From NCBI RefSeq assembly GCF_042665255.1, contig NZ_JBHTCD010000021.1: a DNA stretch of 64,000 bases. One strand, written 5' to 3'. Made by a program: the position numbers and the translations under genes. The notes beneath the pieces were generated by a model. The model saw nothing but the letters and a program-made list of their open reading frames with translations. It ran no database searches and was not told where the DNA came from. The first letter of the stretch is position 1, and the number at the start of each line of letters is the position of its first letter. This DNA is from Insolitispirillum peregrinum. GTDB taxonomy: Bacteria; Pseudomonadota; Alphaproteobacteria; Rhodospirillales; Rhodospirillaceae. Below, piece after piece: positions 1-7,533 of this stretch.

Positions 1-164
1 TTCAACAAACTCAAGAACTGGCGTCGGATCTCTACCCGATACGACAAGACAGCAGATTCATTTCTCGGCTTTGTATGTCTCGTATCTGCCAAACTATGGA
101 TACCCTTTGTCAACAGAACCTAGAGCATTTTCCGTTCTCTCTGGATCACTTCAAATGCTCTAAT
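1..164 (+). mobile_element. 3' end of an IS5-family insertion sequence
   Basis: The window opens inside an open frame that ends with TAG at 121-123. Its 40 residues (FNKLKNWRRISTRYDKTAD...) match the conserved C-terminus of IS5-type DDE transposases, where a KLK-WRR--TRYDK motif is typical. Immediately after the stop, 121-161 is an imperfect inverted repeat (TAGAGCATTT near 121, AAATGCTCTA ending near 162), consistent with the right end of the element. The rest of the transposase lies upstream of the window, so completeness cannot be judged. The terminal sequence resembles the ends of the 96-bp palindromic element at 4551-4646. Confidence 0.7.
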
Positions 165-222
165 ATCTTGTATTTTCAGCAAATACGTCGTCGCAGATGG
201 AGCCATTTGCTCGGGATTTGCT

Positions 223-1041
223 CTAAAACTCCGGCATCCCCTGCAACAGGCGACCACCCAGCCGCACCGGCTGAATCTTGCGGACCAAACCGGTCAGATC
301 ATCCGTTTCAACCACACAGCCGCAAACCGTTGCCTCGCCATCGGCCGGAGCCAGACGGTCGGTCGGCATCTTGCGGGTGAAGCGAGCGATAGCCGCCTCT
401 TTCCGCATCCCGATGACGGAATTATAATCACCACACATCCCCAAATCCGTCTGACATGCAGTCCCGCCCGGCAAAATCTGGGCATCAGCCGTCGGAATGT
501 GGGAATGTGTCCCGAACACCAGCGATGCACGACCATCAGCAAAATGAGCCATCGACATTTTTTCGCTGGTTGCCTCGGCATGGACATCAATCACGATGGC
601 ATCCACGCCCCCCTTCCCCAAGCGATATTTGTTCAGTTCCTGAGCGACAGCGGCAAACGGATCATCAAGCGGGTCCATAAACAACCGCCCCATCACCTGC
701 ATCACCAAAACCTTTTTCCCTTGCGGCGCCTGAAAGATCCCGGCGCCCCGCCCCGGCGTGCCGCTCGGATAATTCATTGGCCGCAAAATGCGCGGTTCCC
801 TATCGATGTGGGCGATCATTTCGCGCTGGTCCCATGAGTGGTTCCCCAGCGTCACCACATCCACGCCTGCTTCAAAAAGATCGGATGCAATTTTGGCCGT
901 CAGGCCAAAGCCATGAGCGGCGTTTTCGGCGCAGACCACCACAAAATCCAGAGCCAGGTCCTGCCGGAGCCGGGGGACTGCCGCCACCACGGCATCTCGA
1001 CCGGAACGCCCCACCACATCACCAAGCGCCAGAATTCGCAT
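223..1041 (-). CDS. ymdB: YmdB-type metallophosphoesterase
   Basis: A 272-residue cytoplasmic metallophosphoesterase of the YmdB/TIGR00282 family; characterised members hydrolyse cyclic nucleotides such as 2',3'-cAMP. The family's metal-binding motifs are all visible in order: GDVVGRSG at the N-terminus, ENAAHGFG (~40), GNHSWD (~66), HAEATSEK (~153), GTHSH (~176) and GDYNSVIG (~203). The length is normal. It lies downstream of ygfA on the same strand, the usual alphaproteobacterial order zapA-6S-ygfA-ymdB, but the two are separated by ~380 bases filled by repeat elements, so co-transcription is uncertain. The physiological substrate here is unknown. Confidence 0.9.
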   Translation of the reverse strand: MRILALGDVVGRSGRDAVVAAVPRLRQDLALDFVVVCAENAAHGFGLTAKIASDLFEAGVDVVTLGNHSWDQREMIAHIDREPRILRPMNYPSGTPGRGAGIFQAPQGKKVLVMQVMGRLFMDPLDDPFAAVAQELNKYRLGKGGVDAIVIDVHAEATSEKMSMAHFADGRASLVFGTHSHIPTADAQILPGGTACQTDLGMCGDYNSVIGMRKEAAIARFTRKMPTDRLAPADGEATVCGCVVETDDLTGLVRKIQPVRLGGRLLQGMPEF

Positions 1042-1159
1042 TATTCATCCAGTCCCTGACAGATCCATACCCGACTGGGTACGGCTTTCACAAAGAAAGC
1101 GATGATACAGCCGGGGATGACCGGGGCAAGGAAAAGTTGACAGCAGGGCACTGACAAAC

Positions 1160-1424
1160 AAGCGTTTGCGCTCACTGCTGCAAATCAAAAGGTTAGATCA
1201 ATCTGCCTGCGTCAGATCACAGGACACGACAGCTGGTGGTCTTAGTGCGGGCTACCGCCCGAACCCGTTTGGCGGCGATGCCCCCAAACCCCCATTTTTC
1301 TTTAAAAATCAAGTCAATGGGGTCTGGGGCCTAAAGGCCCCAGCGAGGTTTGGAGCAGCGCTCCATGATCTTTTTGTTTTTTTGTCGTGTACTGTGGTAT
1401 CAGATTTAACCCACGCTGGTCTAG
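1160..1424 (+). repeat. Element A with an element B copy inserted in its loop
   Basis: This fills most of the 379-base gap between ymdB and ygfA. Flanks at ~1160-1220 and 1398-1424 match element A (compare 8850-8957). Between them, 1224-1391 is an element B copy bounded by ACACGACAG and TGTCGTGT inverted ends. TCAGAT appears on both sides (1212-1217 and 1400-1405), as a target duplication would. B has internal palindromes (GGGGCCTAAAGGCCCC-like, TGGAGCAGCGCTCCA). The right end of A (GGTCTA, 1418-1423) provides the ygfA stop codon. Confidence 0.75.
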
Positions 1425-2032
1425 GCGGCCCCGCTGCTCCACAGTAATCCATGCTCGGTCAAAACGGCATCGAGAGGCTGATCATGCGGCAAACGCGGAA
1501 CATGGGGCACCTGCTGACAGGCATAGGCCACGCCGATCGCCACCACAGACATCCCGCCCGCGCGATAGGCATCCAGCGTGCGGTCATAAAAACCACCACC
1601 ATACCCCAGCCGGAATCCGGCTGGATCAAAAGCCAGCAGCGGGATCAGCAGGACGGTCGGCCACACCCCCATTCCAACCGGGTGGCGGGTGCCATAAAGA
1701 CCGTCTTCCAGCGGCTCGCCAGCACGCCAGCGACGGAACTCCAGCGCCGCCCCCTTACCGATGACCACCGGCAAGGCGGTGGCAATCCCCCGCCCGGCCA
1801 GATCGGCCATCAAGGGCAGGATGTTGGCCTCACTGCGGATCGGCATATAGCCCGCCACCAACGCTGCATCAGGCATCCCACGGGCATAGGCGGAAAACGC
1901 CACGCGCAAACCATCGGCTGCGGCGTTCCGTTCAGCAGAAGACAGAGCAAGACGCTGCGCCGACATTGCCGCGCGCAGGACTTTTTTCTCGTTTTCGATC
2001 AGGGAAGGGTCGGACAGCGGGATGATCCCCAA
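1421..2032 (-). CDS. ygfA: 5-formyltetrahydrofolate cyclo-ligase
   Basis: Cytosolic enzyme that converts 5-formyl-THF to 5,10-methenyl-THF using ATP (5-FTHF cyclo-ligase/MTHFS family). The family's substrate motif GYGGGFYDRTL is clear, as are PSEANI-like RSEANILPL and LLIPLLAFD. The N-terminal ENEKKVLR carries the conserved Lys/Arg of the phosphate site, so the start must lie upstream of it. No ATG fits: candidates are TTG at 2032 (used here) or GTG at 2038; a longer frame starting at 2086 would run through the probable 6S RNA. The stop TAG is formed by the end of a repeat element (TAGACCAGCGTG). The classical 6S-ygfA adjacency is preserved. Confidence 0.88.
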   Translation of the reverse strand: MGIIPLSDPSLIENEKKVLRAAMSAQRLALSSAERNAAADGLRVAFSAYARGMPDAALVAGYMPIRSEANILPLMADLAGRGIATALPVVIGKGAALEFRRWRAGEPLEDGLYGTRHPVGMGVWPTVLLIPLLAFDPAGFRLGYGGGFYDRTLDAYRAGGMSVVAIGVAYACQQVPHVPRLPHDQPLDAVLTEHGLLWSSGAA

Positions 2033-2035
2033 AGT

Positions 2036-2156
2036 CACAAAAGAAGCGGCGAGCCACCGTGGCCGTTGACGTCGCGTTACCTCCAATGGGCCGCGAGCAC
2101 AAGGTGGGGACCATATACCAGGACCTGGATCCTGACAGGGACAGCCCCCTATCTTT
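2036..2156 (-). ncRNA. ssrS: Probable 6S RNA (ends approximate)
   Basis: It sits between zapA and ygfA on the same strand, the standard place for 6S RNA in proteobacteria. On the minus strand a TATAAA box (plus 2158-2163) lies just before an AAAGAT...GG 5' end that can pair with the CC...TTCTTT at the 3' end. Inside are GGGGGCTGTCCCTGTC, a GGAGGTAACGCGACG segment within CGCG-flanked pairing, and CGGCCACGGTGGC, which resemble what I recall of alphaproteobacterial 6S RNAs. 6S RNA mimics an open promoter and sequesters housekeeping RNA polymerase in stationary phase. At ~120 nt it is shorter than usual (150-180), so the true 5' end may lie further upstream. Assignment rests on synteny and partial recall of the consensus. 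Confidence 0.6.
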
Positions 2157-2216
2157 ATTTATAGCCCCGGGAGTAGTGCAGTCTGACGCACCCGGCAGCA
2201 TCGCCTGCCACCATGT

Positions 2217-3026
2217 TTAAGCTGTTACCAACGACTCTGCAACACTTTCAACACGCTCGGCCAAAGATTCAATGGCAACCGCGATTGCTTCCTGTGTCCG
2301 CTCACGCACAACCTCGTCGTCGCGCTTCTGTTCCAGCCGCTGACAAGCCGTTTCCAGGGTCGTTTTCATCTCGGCAACCCGCGCTTCTGCGGCCTGTACG
2401 GCAGCCTTGGCTTCGTCCAGCTCGGCCCGTGCGGCCTCGGCTTCGGACTTGCTGGTTTGCAGTTCGGCCCGCACCCCCTCAAGCTCGGACTGAACCTTTT
2501 CCATTTCGTGCTGGGCAATGGTTGCGCCCTGCAGAACGGCCAGTTCGCCGACGGTTTCCGCCAGCTCGGCCTTCAGGCCATCAATCTGCGTCTGCTGTTC
2601 GACCAGTCGGGCGGACTGCTCTTCGGTTGCCTGCTCGGCCGCCAAAGCGCGTCCTTCGGCTTGCTCCAGAGCCGAGACCAGTTCGTCCCGCTCGGACTGC
2701 AAGGCCCCAAACCGCTGCTCGACTTCGGCATCCAGAGCGTCAATCGCCGAGGCATGGTCGGCCTTCAGCAGCTTGACCTCGGCCTGCAGGCGGGTAATCG
2801 TGTCCTTGGCTTCGGTCGCACTGTTGCGGGCCTCGAACATCTCGTCGATGATCATCAGGCCGGTCAGGGTCAGCAGCAGCCCTTCGGACACCGCCCCCGT
2901 TGCCTTGGACAGCATCATGGCCCGGCGGTCAAGTTCCCGCCCCAGCGATTGCGCCTGAGTTTCCTGACCGTCTTCGCAGGCAACCTGATAGTTGCGACCC
3001 GCAATCGTAAGAGTAACCTGAGCCAT
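2217..3026 (-). CDS. zapA: Cell-division protein ZapA with long coiled-coil extension
   Basis: Residues 1-~95 are a recognisable ZapA: the MAQVTLTIAGRNYQVAC start, an ELDRRAMMLSK segment and a hydrophobic helix (GLLLTLTGLMIIDEMFEA). ZapA binds FtsZ and bundles Z-ring filaments at midcell. Family members are usually about 100-130 residues; this one has 269. Residues ~80-265 are almost entirely charged heptad-like helix (Glu/Ala/Gln/Lys rich, repeated LxAE patterns), predicting a coiled coil more than 150 residues long. It begins 6 bases after the zauP stop, so the two form an operon. The ZapA assignment is firm; the role of the extension is inference (longer spacing or ZauP contact). Confidence 0.88.
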   Translation of the reverse strand: MAQVTLTIAGRNYQVACEDGQETQAQSLGRELDRRAMMLSKATGAVSEGLLLTLTGLMIIDEMFEARNSATEAKDTITRLQAEVKLLKADHASAIDALDAEVEQRFGALQSERDELVSALEQAEGRALAAEQATEEQSARLVEQQTQIDGLKAELAETVGELAVLQGATIAQHEMEKVQSELEGVRAELQTSKSEAEAARAELDEAKAAVQAAEARVAEMKTTLETACQRLEQKRDDEVVRERTQEAIAVAIESLAERVESVAESLVTA

Positions 3027-3032
3027 GAACGA

Positions 3033-3275
3033 TTAGGACTCCAGAACGGCGCGCAGGCGACCGATGGCGGCATCAATGCGCCCGGATGCCTGCTGGCTGG
3101 TCAGCTGCAAGCTTTCATAGTTGCTGCGCATGGCAGCCAGCTCGGCACTGAGGTGGGCAATGGCAGCGGCATCGGCGGTATCTTCAGCCGACGCGCTGAT
3201 ACGATCCTGGCCGACCGCTTCCAGTCGGCTGACGGCTTTTCCCAGTCGCTGCAGGGCTTGTTCGATGCGTGTCAC
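3033..3275 (-). CDS. zauP: ZauP-like coiled-coil protein (DUF4164 type)
   Basis: An 80-residue soluble protein, mostly helical, with heptad-patterned Leu/Ala/Glu (LQRLGKAVSRLEAV, LSAELAAMRSNYESLQL). In Caulobacter the coiled-coil protein encoded directly upstream of zapA is ZauP, which works with ZapA to focus the Z-ring. Position, size and character match. The start is GTG at 3275 with AGGA about 10 bases upstream. Co-transcribed with zapA (6-base gap). Small coiled coils diverge fast, so the name leans on context. Confidence 0.72.
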   Translation of the reverse strand: MTRIEQALQRLGKAVSRLEAVGQDRISASAEDTADAAAIAHLSAELAAMRSNYESLQLTSQQASGRIDAAIGRLRAVLES

Positions 3276-3402
3276 GGCAAAAAAATCCTGTTTTCAATGC
3301 TCTAGGAGCGAGCCTTTTTAGGCCACATCAGGATAGGGCCGAGCAGGGAAATGGTCAACCATTTTGCATCCCCTTTCCGGTCGCTCATGCTATGGTATAG
3401 GC

Positions 3403-3759
3403 ATGATGAATGAGCCACTTTTCTTTCGCATTACATCGTATACCGATGCAATGGCGGCCTTTGCCGCTGCATCCGGGCAGGACAGACCCCTTGCCCTGAT
3501 CAGCCCGCAAACGGTTCTGTACGCACAAGGTGCCGCATGGTTCCTCAGTCTGTGCCATCAGGCTGCGGCCCACTTTCCACAGGTTCCCTGCACGATGATT
3601 GTTGATTGTGCCGATGCGGCGGGCTATGCCCTTGCTGCACTCGATGCCGGAGCCCCTGCCCTTGCATTGAACGCGATGCCTGCCCCGGCATGTCAGCGCC
3701 TGCAGGACATCGCGCGCCAGATGGGCCGCACCGTATACACCGATCCGCTCCCCCTCTGA
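3403..3759 (+). CDS. Small protein of unknown function upstream of thiE
   Basis: I do not recognise a characterised family. The 118-residue product (start ATG 3403; ATG 3406 is also possible) is soluble and alanine-rich, with alternating hydrophobic strands and helices such as PLALISPQTVLYAQG, CTMIVDCADAAGYALAALDAG and PALALNAMPAP. This resembles a small Rossmann-like or TIM-barrel fragment. No signal peptide or membrane segment. It ends 27 bases before thiE on the same strand, so it is probably co-expressed with it; a link to thiamine metabolism is only inference. Divergent from zauP. Confidence 0.65.
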   Translation: MMNEPLFFRITSYTDAMAAFAAASGQDRPLALISPQTVLYAQGAAWFLSLCHQAAAHFPQVPCTMIVDCADAAGYALAALDAGAPALALNAMPAPACQRLQDIARQMGRTVYTDPLPL

Positions 3760-3786
3760 TCCCTTTGCACAAAGCGAGCTTTTCTG

Positions 3787-4485
3787 ATGGCCAAGCCGAA
3801 ATCCAGAAACAACAAGAAAAAGAAGTCAGCCCACGACAATGTTCAGGATGGACCGGCCCAGTGCCGCCTGTATCTGATCACTCCGCCGTCAATTGCCGAT
3901 CTGGACGACTTTGCCCGGACGCTCGCCGAGACCCTTGAGGCTGGCGACGTTGCCGCCTTGCAGATCCGCCTGAAAGACGTGGAGGATGATGTCATCCGCG
4001 CTGTCACCACCCGCCTGTTGCCCATTGCGCAGGACCGTGGCGTTGCGGTGCTGATGAACGACCGCCCCGATCTGGCGCAGGAACTGGGATGTGACGGGGT
4101 CCACGTCGGACAGGAAGACACCCCCTATGACGAAGCCCGCGCCCTTGTCGGCCCGGATGCCATCGTTGGCATCACCTGCCACGACAGCCGTCATCTGGGG
4201 ATGGTGGCCGCCGAGCAGGGCGCCGATTATGTGGCCTTTGGGGCATTTTTCCCGACCACCACCAAGGAAGCCCCGACCCAGGCCGACGTCGAGTTGCTGA
4301 CCTGGTGGCAGGAAATGATGACCACCCCGTGCGTGGCCATTGGCGGCATCACCCCGGACAACGCCGAACCGCTGATTGCCGCTGGCGCAGATTTTCTGGC
4401 AGTTTCCTCGGGCGTGTGGGCCCATCCGCAAGGCCCGGCCGAAGCGGTGCGCCAGTTCAGCGCCCTGATCGACAAATACCTGTAA
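3787..4485 (+). CDS. thiE: Thiamine-phosphate synthase
   Basis: Couples the thiazole phosphate to the pyrimidine pyrophosphate (HMP-PP) to make thiamine phosphate in the cytosol. ThiE TIM-barrel motifs are in order: LYLIT (strand 1), ALQIRLKD (pyrophosphate binding), LMNDRPDLA, DGVHVGQED, VGITCHDS, DYVAFGAFFPTTTK, and AIGGITPDN for the phosphate pocket. Length is 232 residues, slightly above normal because of a basic N-terminal tail (KPKSRNNKKKKSAH) of unknown role. A strong terminator follows within 20 bases, so the transcript with the upstream small gene ends here. Confidence 0.93.
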   Translation: MAKPKSRNNKKKKSAHDNVQDGPAQCRLYLITPPSIADLDDFARTLAETLEAGDVAALQIRLKDVEDDVIRAVTTRLLPIAQDRGVAVLMNDRPDLAQELGCDGVHVGQEDTPYDEARALVGPDAIVGITCHDSRHLGMVAAEQGADYVAFGAFFPTTTKEAPTQADVELLTWWQEMMTTPCVAIGGITPDNAEPLIAAGADFLAVSSGVWAHPQGPAEAVRQFSALIDKYL

Positions 4486-4503
4486 CAGGCTGATTTGTCA
4501 GAG

Positions 4504-4543
4504 AAGAGGCCGGTGCAGAAATATTGCACCGGCCTCTTTTTTG
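4504..4543 (+). terminator. Intrinsic terminator after thiE
   Basis: A perfect 14-bp stem (AAGAGGCCGGTGCA at 4504-4517 with its complement at 4525-4538) with a 7-base loop, followed by a run of Ts. It lies just after the thiE stop. Confidence 0.93.
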
Positions 4544-4550
4544 TTATCGA

Positions 4551-4646
4551 TTAGAGCATTTTCAAGTTGACCGTCTCCGGTCAACGGCTCGGAAAATGCG
4601 GCACTCAAAACGGAGAGCGTTTTCGCTCAGTGTGAAAACGCTCTAA
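4551..4646. repeat. 96-bp palindromic element with IS5-like ends
   Basis: The ends are inverted copies: TTAGAGCATTTTCA at 4551 and the complement of TTAGAGCGTTTTCA ending at 4646, one mismatch in 14. Inside are smaller palindromes (TTGACCGTCTCCGGTCAA; AGAGCGTTTTC...GAAAACGCTCT). The ends resemble the IS5-type end at 121-164, suggesting a non-autonomous (MITE-like) relative. Its right end forms the last residues and stop codon of epmA. Confidence 0.65.
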
Positions 4647-5682
4647 CCGGAGCCACTTCGGCCCACAAGACATCTTCCAGACGCTCGGCCCCCAGCAGGA
4701 CCATCACCAGCCGGTCAATCCCCAGCGCAATCCCGGCACACTCCGGCAAGCCCAGTTCCAGCGCAGCAAGGAACTCTTCGTCAATCGGATAGCGGAAGCC
4801 GTACAGACGCTCTTTCAGCGCCATGTCATGCTCGAAACGGCGGCGCTGCTCGGCGGCATCGGTCAGTTCGCCAAAGGCGTTGGCCAGTTCGACGCCCTTC
4901 CAGTAAACCTCGAACCGCTCGCAAACGCGCGGATCATCGGCCTTGCGACGCGACAACGCCGCCATTGAGGCCGGCCAGTCATACAGGATGACCGGCCCGT
5001 CTTCGCCAAGGCGCGGCTCGATACGGTCAAGGGAGATGTGAAAAAAGGCATCGTCCCAGCTATCGTTCTCACCGACATAAACGCCGATACGCCGAGCCTC
5101 GGCCTTCAGCGCCGCCGGATCGGGGGATGGATTGGCCGGATCATCGACCGTCGCCAGAATGTCGATTCCGGCATACGTCTGAAATGCCTCGGCAATGGTC
5201 ATCCGCGTGCAAGGCGGTACCGGACAGCCGGCCGCCTGCGCGGTGGCAGCAATCAGTCCTTCGACATCCTCCATCAGGTCCAGATAGCTGGCCCCCCGGC
5301 GATACCATTCCAACATGGCAAATTCCGGGTGATGGGTCGTCGAGCGTTCGTTGTTGCGAAAGACCCGCGCGATCTGGAAAATGCGCGGCAGGCCACCGAC
5401 CAGCAGCTTTTTCATCGCAAATTCAGGGCTGGTGTGCAGGTACAGGCGCCGTTTTTCACCATACGGATCAATGAGATCCGTCCCGAAGGCCTGCAAGTGC
5501 GGCTCGAGCCCCGGTGAGACCTGTAAACAGGGGGTCTCGACCTCCAGGAACTCCTGATCGGTGAAAAACCGGCGCACCGCCGCCACGATACGGGCGCGGG
5601 CTTCCAGGGCGGGACGGCGGCGGGCAACCTGATCCGGGTGCCACCACGGCAAGGACGACGGGGTTTTGCTGTTGCTCATCAT
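4627..5682 (-). CDS. epmA: EF-P (R)-beta-lysine ligase EpmA (GenX/PoxA)
   Basis: A class II lysyl-tRNA-synthetase-like protein of ~351 residues without the N-terminal anticodon-binding domain, as in EpmA, which attaches beta-lysine to EF-P. Class II motifs are visible: FLEVETPCLQVSPGLEPHL (motif 1), RIFQIARVFRNNE and HHPEFAMLEWYR (motif 2), ALGIDRLVMVLLG (motif 3). Start chosen at ATG 5682 (MMSNSK); a longer frame to 5772 has no family support. It is divergent from efp, its substrate's gene, about 140 bases away. The last six residues (VRAFSH) and the stop lie inside a palindromic repeat, so the native C-terminus was probably replaced. The epmB mutase is not in the window. Confidence 0.9.
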   Translation of the reverse strand: MMSNSKTPSSLPWWHPDQVARRRPALEARARIVAAVRRFFTDQEFLEVETPCLQVSPGLEPHLQAFGTDLIDPYGEKRRLYLHTSPEFAMKKLLVGGLPRIFQIARVFRNNERSTTHHPEFAMLEWYRRGASYLDLMEDVEGLIAATAQAAGCPVPPCTRMTIAEAFQTYAGIDILATVDDPANPSPDPAALKAEARRIGVYVGENDSWDDAFFHISLDRIEPRLGEDGPVILYDWPASMAALSRRKADDPRVCERFEVYWKGVELANAFGELTDAAEQRRRFEHDMALKERLYGFRYPIDEEFLAALELGLPECAGIALGIDRLVMVLLGAERLEDVLWAEVAPVRAFSH

Positions 5683-5825
5683 GTCAAAAGCTCTACACCG
5701 CGCAGAACATCTTGCCAAGCCGCGCCGTTCGTGTTGCCTTTGGTGGTTCAACCTGATAAGAACCGCCCCCAAGCCTGTTCTGCGGGCATACCTGTTCCAC
5801 CAAACGTAAAGAAGAAGTTCGCGCC

Positions 5826-6392
5826 ATGAAGATTCAGGCCAACAACATTCGCCCCGGCATGGTCATCGAAAACGAAGGCCGCAGCTGGACGGTCATCAAG
5901 ACCCAGATCGTGCAGCCGGGCAAGGGCGGCGCCTTCATTCAGGTCGAAATGCGTGACGTCGAATCCGGCACCAAGACCCAGAGCCGCTGGCGCACCGCCG
6001 ACACCGTCGAAAAGCTGGATGTGCGTCAGATCGACTGCACCTATCTGTTCGAAGACGAGTCCGGCTACAACTTCATGGACAAGGAAACCTTCGACCAGTT
6101 CTTCATGCCGGTTGACGCCGTTGGCGAAAAGGGCGGCTATCTGCAGGACGGCATGGAAGTGGTGATCGACACCATCGAAGGCAAGCCGGTTTCCGTGCAG
6201 CTGCCGCAGACCGTGGTCGTCGAAGTGATCCAGGCCGACCCGGTGGTCAAGGGCCAGACCGCGTCGTCGTCCTACAAGCCGGGCATGCTGGCCAATGGCA
6301 TGCGCATCATGATTCCGCCGCACATCGAAGCCCCGATCAAGATCGTTGTGAACACCGAAAGCGGTGAATACGTCGAACGTTTCAAGGGTTAA
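5826..6392 (+). CDS. efp: Translation elongation factor P
   Basis: A 188-residue, three-domain EF-P that binds between ribosomal P and E sites and relieves stalling at polyproline. The N-terminal KOW-like domain has the modification loop PGKGGAF with Lys33 at the tip, the residue beta-lysylated by EpmA in enterobacteria. Domains 2 and 3 end in the typical IKIVVNTESGEYVERFKG. It is divergent from epmA, and suhB follows after 20 bases, so efp-suhB form an operon. The pairing of Lys33 EF-P with adjacent epmA supports the lysylation pathway over rhamnosylation. Confidence 0.97.
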   Translation: MKIQANNIRPGMVIENEGRSWTVIKTQIVQPGKGGAFIQVEMRDVESGTKTQSRWRTADTVEKLDVRQIDCTYLFEDESGYNFMDKETFDQFFMPVDAVGEKGGYLQDGMEVVIDTIEGKPVSVQLPQTVVVEVIQADPVVKGQTASSSYKPGMLANGMRIMIPPHIEAPIKIVVNTESGEYVERFKG

Positions 6393-6412
6393 GGTTAGGA
6401 TTTCCCCATTCC

Positions 6413-7246
6413 ATGGCTCTTTTGCGTTCTCCCGTTCTGAATGTGATGGTCAAGGCTGCCGAAAAGGCAGCCAAGGGCCTCGTGCGCGACTTCGGCGAGC
6501 TGGAGCAGCTGCAGGTTTCCGTCAAGGGTGTGGGCGACTTCGTCTCCGCCGCCGACCTGCGTTCAGAGAAAATCATTCGCCACGAGCTTGAAAAGGCTCG
6601 CCCGGGCTATGGCTTCCTGATGGAAGAAAGCGGCTACACCGAAGGAACCGACGGCGTTCATCGCTGGATTGTCGATCCTCTGGATGGCACCACCAACTTC
6701 CTGCACGGGATTCCGCACTTTGCGATTTCGATCGCACTGGAGCGGGAAGGCGAAATCATCGCCGGCCTGATTTACAACCCGGTTACCGATGATCGTTTCT
6801 ATGCCGAAAAAGGCACCGGAGCGTTCTTCAACGACCGCCGCATGCGCGTTTCGGCCCGCCGCAAGATGGAAGAATCTGTCATTGCCACCGGTATCCCGCA
6901 CAGGGGCCGTGGCGATCACATGGCCTACATCAAGCAGCTGGCCAAAGTGATGAGCACCACCGCCGGCATTCGTCGCAATGGCGCCGCCTCGCTGGATCTG
7001 GCGTGGACGGCTGCCGGGCGCGTTGACGGTTTCTGGGAAGAAGGCCTGTCCCCGTGGGATGTGGCCGCCGGCGTCCTGATGGTACGCGAAGCCGGTGGGT
7101 ATGTCAGCGGGCTGGACAGCCGCGACCCGGTGATCAGTGGCAACATCCTTGCCTCGAACGAGCCGCTGCACTACGCCCTGCTGAGACTGCTGCAAACCCA
7201 GCAGAAACCCGCAGGCGATGCAGCCGCCGCTGACAAGCAAGGCTGA
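6413..7246 (+). CDS. suhB: Inositol-1-monophosphatase family protein (SuhB)
   Basis: Mg-dependent phosphatase of the IMPase/SuhB family, 277 residues. Visible motifs: GDFVSAADLRSE (~41), LMEESG (~65, metal Glu), WIVDPLDGTTNF (~81, catalytic metal loop) and LSPWDVAAG (~213). It dephosphorylates inositol monophosphate and related sugar phosphates; in E. coli SuhB also acts in rRNA antitermination, which cannot be deduced here. Directly after efp (20-base gap, AGGA before the ATG). A terminator hairpin follows at 7391. Confidence 0.92.
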   Translation: MALLRSPVLNVMVKAAEKAAKGLVRDFGELEQLQVSVKGVGDFVSAADLRSEKIIRHELEKARPGYGFLMEESGYTEGTDGVHRWIVDPLDGTTNFLHGIPHFAISIALEREGEIIAGLIYNPVTDDRFYAEKGTGAFFNDRRMRVSARRKMEESVIATGIPHRGRGDHMAYIKQLAKVMSTTAGIRRNGAASLDLAWTAAGRVDGFWEEGLSPWDVAAGVLMVREAGGYVSGLDSRDPVISGNILASNEPLHYALLRLLQTQQKPAGDAAAADKQG

Positions 7247-7260
7247 CCCGGGGCCTGAGG

Positions 7261-7376
7261 CAGTGAGCGCAAAAGCGGGAACCGGTTTTGCGCGCCATCA
7301 CTGCGGCAATATAAAGAGCCAGAGCAGTGTGCCTGCGTCGGATTTAATGCACACTACACTGGTCTGGACACGGCAC
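7261..7376 (+). repeat. Element A copy downstream of suhB
   Basis: Contains the diagnostic GTGAGCGCAAAAGCGGGAAC, GGTTTTGCGCGC and ATCACTGCG, followed by GTGCCTGCGTCGGATTTAA and a degraded CACTGGTCTGG end. Uninterrupted: no element B inside. About 75% similar by eye to the copy at 8850-8957. With the following terminator and promoter it accounts for the gap between suhB and the OmpA-like gene. Confidence 0.7.
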
Positions 7377-7390
7377 CCCCTGTGACGAAC

Positions 7391-7430
7391 AGCGCGGCAA
7401 CGGGCCTGAAAGCCGGTTGCCGCGCTTTCG
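7391..7430 (+). terminator. Hairpin terminator after suhB repeat
   Basis: AGCGCGGCAAC (7391-7401) pairs perfectly with GTTGCCGCGCT (7416-7426), 14-base loop, followed by TTCGTT. The weak T tail means it may be only partly efficient. It overlaps the -35 of the downstream promoter. Confidence 0.6.
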
Positions 7431-7444
7431 TTGCATGGTATAGT
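7417..7444 (+). promoter_or_regulatory. Candidate sigma-70 promoter for the OmpA-like gene
   Basis: TTGCCG (7417-7422), 16-base spacer, TATAGT (7439-7444), about 90 bases before the GTG start of the envelope cluster's first gene. Consensus match only. Confidence 0.45.
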
Positions 7445-7533
7445 GTGCCCCGTCCGCGCCGGGATATCGACTTTGCCCGTTGAATATTCTGCCAAATACG
7501 ACACAGCCGTATCCGCATGGGAGAACCGATACC

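Noticed and set aside
1166..1447. Small plus-strand frames inside the ymdB-ygfA gap
   Set aside because: They lie within repeat elements A and B and differ in every copy by frameshifts.
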